Position numbers and translations under genes: made by a program. From NCBI GenBank assembly GCA_038123275.1, contig JAYORG010000017.1, positions 1-27,060 of the forward strand: a stretch of DNA of 27,060 nucleotides, written 5' to 3'. Position 1 is the stretch's first letter, and each line of letters opens with the position of its first letter. This DNA comes from CAJQHT01 sp038123275. Its GTDB lineage: Bacteria; Pseudomonadota; Alphaproteobacteria; Rickettsiales; UBA1997. The notes under the pieces were generated by a model. It was not told the DNA's origin. It was given only the letters and a program-made list of their open reading frames with translations, and searched no databases. Below are positions 23,649 to 27,060 of this stretch, piece after piece.

Positions 23649-23806
23649 TGTCATCCTTCAAGGGTAGTACTTCTTGGAAGTATTTGACAAAGGATTTCAC
23701 GCAAAAGTAACTGATGTTATTATTAACTAACTTTCCTTTTCGTGAGATCCTTCACAAAGAGTAACTAAGGATTAAAATCCTAAGTTACTCTAAGTTTAGG
23801 ATGACA
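23649..23806 (-). repeat. Dispersed structured repeat, copy C (inverted, intact ends)
   Basis: A 158-base element bounded by perfect 9-base terminal inverted repeats, TGTCATCCT and AGGATGACA. It is inverted relative to copy A. Its stem, AGAGTAACTAAGGATT (23758-23773) against AATCCTAAGTTACTCT (23776-23791), corresponds to the copy A stem, with base changes on both arms that keep pairing. It occupies the gap between the divergent ccmA and hydrolase genes and may contribute their promoters. No protein is encoded. Confidence 0.75.
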
Positions 23807-23849
23807 GTAAAAAAAGAATGACATTAAAAATAAAACACTAACTTTAATA

Positions 23850-24494
23850 ATGAAAAAAATAAACAAATTTTTTGAACATGGAGATAAGAATCCAGAATAT
23901 CTAGTTATTTTACTACATGGCTATGGTTCCAATGGTGAGGATTTAATTGCTTTAGCGCCAGAATTATCAGAAACCATCAATAAACCTTACTTTATTTCGC
24001 CAAATGCTCCTATGGAACTCTTGCCACACTTGCCTGCTTATCAATGGTTTGAGTTAGAAAATAGAGATCCCCAAATTATGTACCCACAAATAATACAAGC
24101 TAATAATCTTTTGGATGAGTTTATTGCTAATCAATTAAAGAGATTTAACTTAACTCATGATAAATTAATTATTATTGGCTTTTCGCAAGGTGCCATGATG
24201 TCTTTGTATAATTCAACAAGATCCAAGAAAAAAGCTGCAGGAGTTGTGGCGCTTTCAGGTAGGTTTATTTCTCCTGAAGATTTGGGTGAGAAAGTTAATT
24301 CTAAACCACAAACATGTTTAATTCATGGTCAAGATGATGAGGTGGTTCCAATTGAAAATTTCTTTAAAGCTACTCAAGACCTAGGTAATTTGGGTTTTAA
24401 TTTTGAATTTCATGAAATTGAAGATTTAGGTCATTCAATTAATATTTCAGTCTTGAAAAAGATTAAAGAATTTTTAAAGAAGATAACTAGTTAA
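23850..24494 (+). CDS. Carboxylesterase / phospholipase-type alpha/beta-hydrolase
   Basis: A 214-residue serine hydrolase of the abhydrolase_2 (acyl-protein thioesterase / carboxylesterase) family. The oxyanion segment is LLHGYGSNGEDL, the nucleophile Ser112 lies in GFSQGAMM, the acid is Asp163 in HGQDDEVVP and the base His195 in DLGHSI. The length is typical. Members hydrolyse short-chain esters, lysophospholipids or acyl-proteins; the substrate here cannot be read. No signal peptide is seen, so it is probably cytoplasmic. It ends 2 bases before the pseudouridine synthase start, forming a two-gene operon. Confidence 0.88.
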   Translation: MKKINKFFEHGDKNPEYLVILLHGYGSNGEDLIALAPELSETINKPYFISPNAPMELLPHLPAYQWFELENRDPQIMYPQIIQANNLLDEFIANQLKRFNLTHDKLIIIGFSQGAMMSLYNSTRSKKKAAGVVALSGRFISPEDLGEKVNSKPQTCLIHGQDDEVVPIENFFKATQDLGNLGFNFEFHEIEDLGHSINISVLKKIKEFLKKITS

Positions 24495-24496
24495 TA

Positions 24497-25474
24497 ATGG
24501 AAAAAATAGAAGTTTTAGCTTGCTTAGAAGATGCAGGAAAAAGATTGGATAAATTTTTATTAGAAAAATTAACCGAGTCAAAACCAGAAATTTCCAGAAG
24601 CAGAGTCAAAATATTAGTAGATGAAGGCAATGTTGTTGGCAGTGATGATATAATTATCAAAAATTGTTCGTCAAAAATAAAAGGTAATGAAAAATTTGTC
24701 ATTAATATACCAGACTTAAAAGAAAGCACAATTGAGCCTCAAGATATCGATTTTGAAATTATCTTTGAAGATTCTGACATGCTAGTAATTAATAAGCCAG
24801 CTGGCCTTATTACTCACCCTGGTAATGGCAGGCACGATAAAACATTAGTTAATGCCTTATTATTCAAAGTAGGTAACAGCCTATCTGGTATTAATGGTGT
24901 AATGCGCCCAGGAATTGTCCATCGCTTAGACAAAGATACAAGTGGTTTAATGGTGGTTGCTAAAAATGATTTAGCTCACAAAAATTTAGCTACTCAAATT
25001 GAAGATAGAAGCTTAAAAAGACATTATCTGGCTTTATGTTACGGAGTGCCAAAGCCATTATCAGGTAAAATTAATAAAAATATTGATCGTAGCCATAAAA
25101 ATCGCTTAAAAATGATTACAGTAAAAAACTCAGGGAAGAGGGCAATTACTAATTACGAAGTTAAGGAAGTGTATTATAATACAGCCCTTAGTCTAGTCGA
25201 ATGCAAATTAGACACTGGAAGAACTCACCAAATAAGAGTTCATTTAGATAGTATTGGTTATCCCCTAGTTGGAGACCAACTTTACAAAAGTAAAAGAAGA
25301 TATTTAGGCGAGTTAGATAATGAGCTGCAAAAATTAATTAATAACTTTCCAAGGCAGTTCTTACATTCTTATAAAATTGCTTTTTTGCATCCAGTTTCCA
25401 AAAAAGAAATGAAATTTGAAATTCCTTTAGCAGATGATTTAAAAGAGGTTTATGTCATATTAAGTCATACATAA
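24497..25474 (+). CDS. rluD: Large-subunit rRNA pseudouridine synthase, RluD-like
   Basis: A 325-residue RluA-family enzyme that isomerises uridines in 23S rRNA. An S4 RNA-binding domain spans about 12-70 (GKRLDKFLLEKL, then SRSRVKILVDEG). The catalytic domain contains INKPAGLITHPG, the catalytic Asp145 in HRLDKDTSG, and RTHQIRVHLDSIGYPLVGD. Length and domain order match RluD (326 in E. coli) better than the shorter RluA. RluC has the same layout and is the main alternative. It follows the hydrolase gene with a 2-base gap. Confidence 0.88.
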   Translation: MEKIEVLACLEDAGKRLDKFLLEKLTESKPEISRSRVKILVDEGNVVGSDDIIIKNCSSKIKGNEKFVINIPDLKESTIEPQDIDFEIIFEDSDMLVINKPAGLITHPGNGRHDKTLVNALLFKVGNSLSGINGVMRPGIVHRLDKDTSGLMVVAKNDLAHKNLATQIEDRSLKRHYLALCYGVPKPLSGKINKNIDRSHKNRLKMITVKNSGKRAITNYEVKEVYYNTALSLVECKLDTGRTHQIRVHLDSIGYPLVGDQLYKSKRRYLGELDNELQKLINNFPRQFLHSYKIAFLHPVSKKEMKFEIPLADDLKEVYVILSHT

Positions 25475-25539
25475 TTTTAAAACTAGAGTGAAATAAAACT
25501 TGTATGTTTAGATTAATATTTAATTAATTAAAACATGTT

Positions 25540-26820
25540 ATGTCAAGGAAAAGAAGTGAAGATTTATTAAAACAGTTAAGAGATTTTCTAAGTAGCAATA
25601 TTAATTTAATGTCTAAATTAAATTATGAAAGTGGCAACCTAGATGCTAATGGATATTCTGTGCGTTACGATAATAATAACATAATAATATATGACAAAGA
25701 CTCTGATATTGTAATAAAATATTCTGTTATAGGAGATGAAAACTATAAAAGAGGGTTACTTTGCTGGGTAAAAAAATTGTCAAATAGTGATGAAAGAGCA
25801 ATAGAAAAAATTCTTATTAATATGACTCAGCTATTAGAAAATAATCCTGAACAAAAAAATCAAGAACAAGAAAATAAGGCAAAGAAAAATAAAGAAAGAA
25901 AAAGACCAGTAAGCGCAACAGTTAGTCAAAGAGTTTTTAGTGGTAGATTAGGAAGGATCAGAGAATCATCCCCTTTAAACTCCAATAATCAAAATACGTC
26001 TAAATCTTCCAAAGTAGAATCTATTCCTAGATTTAAATTTAAATCACGAGGCAAAGTTTTGGCGGGTAATATGGGAAATTTAAGAAAAAAGGGAACTCCA
26101 AGACCTCAAGGTGATGAAAAATCAGGATTAGTAGCAGGAAATGTTGGTAAAATTAGACAAAAAAAACAAAAAAATACTCTCAAATCACGAAGCAAAGTTT
26201 TGGCGGGTAATATGGGAAGTTTAAGAAAAAAGGGAACTCCAAGACCTCAAGGTGATGAAAAATCAGGATTAGTAGCAGAAAATGTTGGTAAAATTAGACA
26301 AAAAAAACAAAAAAATATTCGACCTACATCAACATTAATTTCAGGAAGCATAGGTAACACTGTAAAAGTAACGCAACCAAAGCAACAAGATCAATTTAGC
26401 CTAGACAAACCATCTCATCTAAGAAGGGTGAAATTAAATGTTGCACAAAAAAGAGCATTGGAAGAAGCAAAGAAAAAGGCAATAGCAGAAGCAGAAGCAG
26501 CAGAGCTTGAAAATAAACTTAATAAGTTTAAGAAAAAAAAGGCTAGAACCAGAAGAAGTGGTACAGAATGGGTTGGTGATAGTTTAGCATCAATGCCAGC
26601 AAGAATATCAAGTCCAGTGGTTAGGAACAATGTTCAGCAAGAAGCCGCACCAGAAAGGTTATTTTACAAAAGACCATCAGTACTGCTACCAGGATCAAAA
26701 TTAGAATATTCTTTAAAATCATTGTCATTAGGAATGCCAGCTACAAAACCATCAAATCCTAGAGGAAGGAAATATTTTAAATCGCGTGATGCAAATACAG
26801 GTCGTGACAATGATTTTTGA
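25540..26820 (+). CDS. Basic repeat-containing protein of unknown function
   Basis: A 426-residue protein with no recognised family. Residues 1-100 look like a small folded domain (SEDLLKQLRDFLSSNINLM, then strands around YSVRYDNNNIIIYDKDSD). After a Lys/Glu/Gln linker come six copies of a short motif, best seen as VLAGNMGNLR, starting at residues 132, 173, 197, 220, 244 and 266. The middle four sit in two nearly identical 47-residue units (168-214 and 215-261) encoded by a 141-base tandem repeat. Residues 300-338 form a charged helix (RALEEAKKKAIAEAEAAE) followed by a basic KKKKARTRR patch. The C-terminus is Ser/Pro-rich and disordered. No signal peptide is seen. An effector or nucleic-acid-binding role is possible but only inferred. 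It ends in TGA. Confidence 0.8.
   Translation: MSRKRSEDLLKQLRDFLSSNINLMSKLNYESGNLDANGYSVRYDNNNIIIYDKDSDIVIKYSVIGDENYKRGLLCWVKKLSNSDERAIEKILINMTQLLENNPEQKNQEQENKAKKNKERKRPVSATVSQRVFSGRLGRIRESSPLNSNNQNTSKSSKVESIPRFKFKSRGKVLAGNMGNLRKKGTPRPQGDEKSGLVAGNVGKIRQKKQKNTLKSRSKVLAGNMGSLRKKGTPRPQGDEKSGLVAENVGKIRQKKQKNIRPTSTLISGSIGNTVKVTQPKQQDQFSLDKPSHLRRVKLNVAQKRALEEAKKKAIAEAEAAELENKLNKFKKKKARTRRSGTEWVGDSLASMPARISSPVVRNNVQQEAAPERLFYKRPSVLLPGSKLEYSLKSLSLGMPATKPSNPRGRKYFKSRDANTGRDNDF
26041..26322 (+). repeat. 141-base tandem repeat, two copies, inside the repeat protein gene
   Basis: Bases 26041-26181 and 26182-26322 are in-frame direct repeats of 47 codons. Only three bases differ in the first 135, and the last six bases diverge. 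The three differences change Gly171 to Ser218, Asn180 to Ser227 and Gly200 to Glu247, so all are nonsynonymous. Each unit is itself two diverged halves of about 23-24 codons. Confidence 0.92.
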
Positions 26821-26880
26821 TAATTTATTTATCATCCCCTTATTATTCAACTTGTACAAAAAGTGAACTAAAAGTTATTT

Positions 26881-26905
26881 ATTAGGTCTAGTAACTAGAC
26901 CTAAT
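26881..26905. terminator. Hairpin between convergent genes
   Basis: ATTAGGTCTAG (26881-26891) and CTAGACCTAAT (26895-26905) form a perfect 11-bp stem with a 3-base loop. It lies between the repeat protein gene and the convergent gene at the right edge. Short T runs follow on the plus side (ATTTT), so it is a plausible weak bidirectional terminator. Confidence 0.55.
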
Positions 26906-26908
26906 ATT

Positions 26909-27060
26909 TTAAGAAATTGTTTCAATTAGAATATCAGTAAAATTTTGCAAATTTTTTAGATTTTGTTGAGAGTTGGCTTTATTATTTTTATTATTAAAAA
27001 TAATTTTTGCAATTTGTATATTATCAACTTTTAAAGCCTTAATGCAAGTTAGAGTGTGAC
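26909..27060 (-). CDS. C-terminus of a gene resembling dethiobiotin synthetase (BioD)
   Basis: The minus-strand frame is open from the right edge to a TAA at 26911-26909, giving 49 residues. It begins HTLTCIKALKVDNIQIAKI, then continues with an FNN-rich stretch and ends ILIETIS. The start aligns without gaps to the BioD stretch of the form HTLLTLEAL, a ten-residue variable part, then a V/I-rich strand ending in Asn. In BioD this Asn lies in the nucleotide-binding region of the P-loop fold. BioD closes the ureido ring of biotin using CO2 and ATP. Only a short fragment is visible; a related CobB/CobQ-type ligase is the main alternative. A complete bioD would suggest that the organism makes biotin. 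Confidence 0.45.
   Translation of the reverse strand, partial: HTLTCIKALKVDNIQIAKIIFNNKNNKANSQQNLKNLQNFTDILIETIS

Noticed and set aside
23623..23700. N-terminal extension of CcmA from an ATG at 23700
   Set aside because: The 26 extra codons lie largely in the dispersed repeat, and the ABC domain starts naturally at the ATG at 23622, giving the usual family length.
26041..26322. CRISPR-like array
   Set aside because: The two long repeats are adjacent without spacers, in frame and within a gene.
26415..26630. Minus-strand open frame opposite the repeat protein
   Set aside because: It is a compositional shadow of the Lys/Ala/Glu helix of the plus-strand gene, with no independent start context.
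1..27060. Reassignment of TGA to tryptophan, as in some reduced alphaproteobacterial symbionts
   Set aside because: TGA ends lptF with an ATGA overlap to lptG and also ends the repeat protein; TGG is used for Trp in conserved positions, so the standard code fits.

Overview
The window is AT-rich (roughly 30% GC by eye) and densely coded. It uses the standard code: TGA ends several genes, including lptF and the repeat protein near the right end. The gene set is that of a Gram-negative alphaproteobacterium with a reduced, host-associated genome, most likely Rickettsiales or Holosporales. It has FtsZ with a long acidic linker, LptF/LptG, LolA and LolC/E, TolR/TolA, an MlaF-type ATPase, a DAACS glutamate/dicarboxylate carrier, CcmA, a TrxR-like ferredoxin-NADP reductase, very short intergenic regions and dispersed repeats beginning TGTCATCCT. 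The taxon is inferred from gene content, not from a marker phylogeny. Unlike the most reduced Rickettsiales, this organism keeps a class A penicillin-binding protein, LPS-type glycosyltransferase and transport genes, and traces of thiamine, folate and probably biotin synthesis.

Layout. 1-976: two minus-strand genes for exported proteins, one cut by the left edge and one a phytochelatin-synthase-like cysteine peptidase. 1029-3273: thiE directly behind ftsZ on the minus strand. 3439-4410: an unrecognised minus-strand pair of genes, the upstream one apparently frameshifted, beside a perfect 38-bp palindrome. 4595-7718: divergent class A PBP and pabB. 7928-11075: a DAACS carrier, a long hairpin terminator, then lolA-tolR-tolA. 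11156-13710: a Memo-AMMECR1 fusion divergent from the AmmeMemoRadiSam radical SAM enzyme, giving a complete three-domain system of unknown physiological role. 13742-16158: mlaF and dsbA overlapping by one base, divergent from a WaaE-like glycosyltransferase. 16429-19910: yajQ with an unknown 165-residue gene, thiS on the minus strand, then lptF-lptG. 19907-23622: grxB, then a ccmA, ferredoxin-NADP reductase, lolC/E operon on the minus strand with overlapping genes. 23850-25474: an alpha/beta-hydrolase and an RluD-type pseudouridine synthase. 25540-26820: a basic repeat-containing protein of unknown function. 26909-27060: the C-terminus of a minus-strand gene resembling dethiobiotin synthetase.

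Most genes serve the envelope. LPS core synthesis and export (GT2, LptFG), lipoprotein export (LolA, LolC/E), Tol-Pal, phospholipid transport (MlaF), periplasmic disulfide chemistry (DsbA) and peptidoglycan (PBP, FtsZ) recur in several small transcription units. No rRNA, tRNA, CRISPR array, transposase or riboswitch was recognised, and no gene-free stretch exceeds 300 bases. The least explained parts are the repeat protein at the right end, the broken unknown pair after ftsZ, the hairpin just before lolA, and a dispersed repeat whose stem shows compensatory changes between copies.
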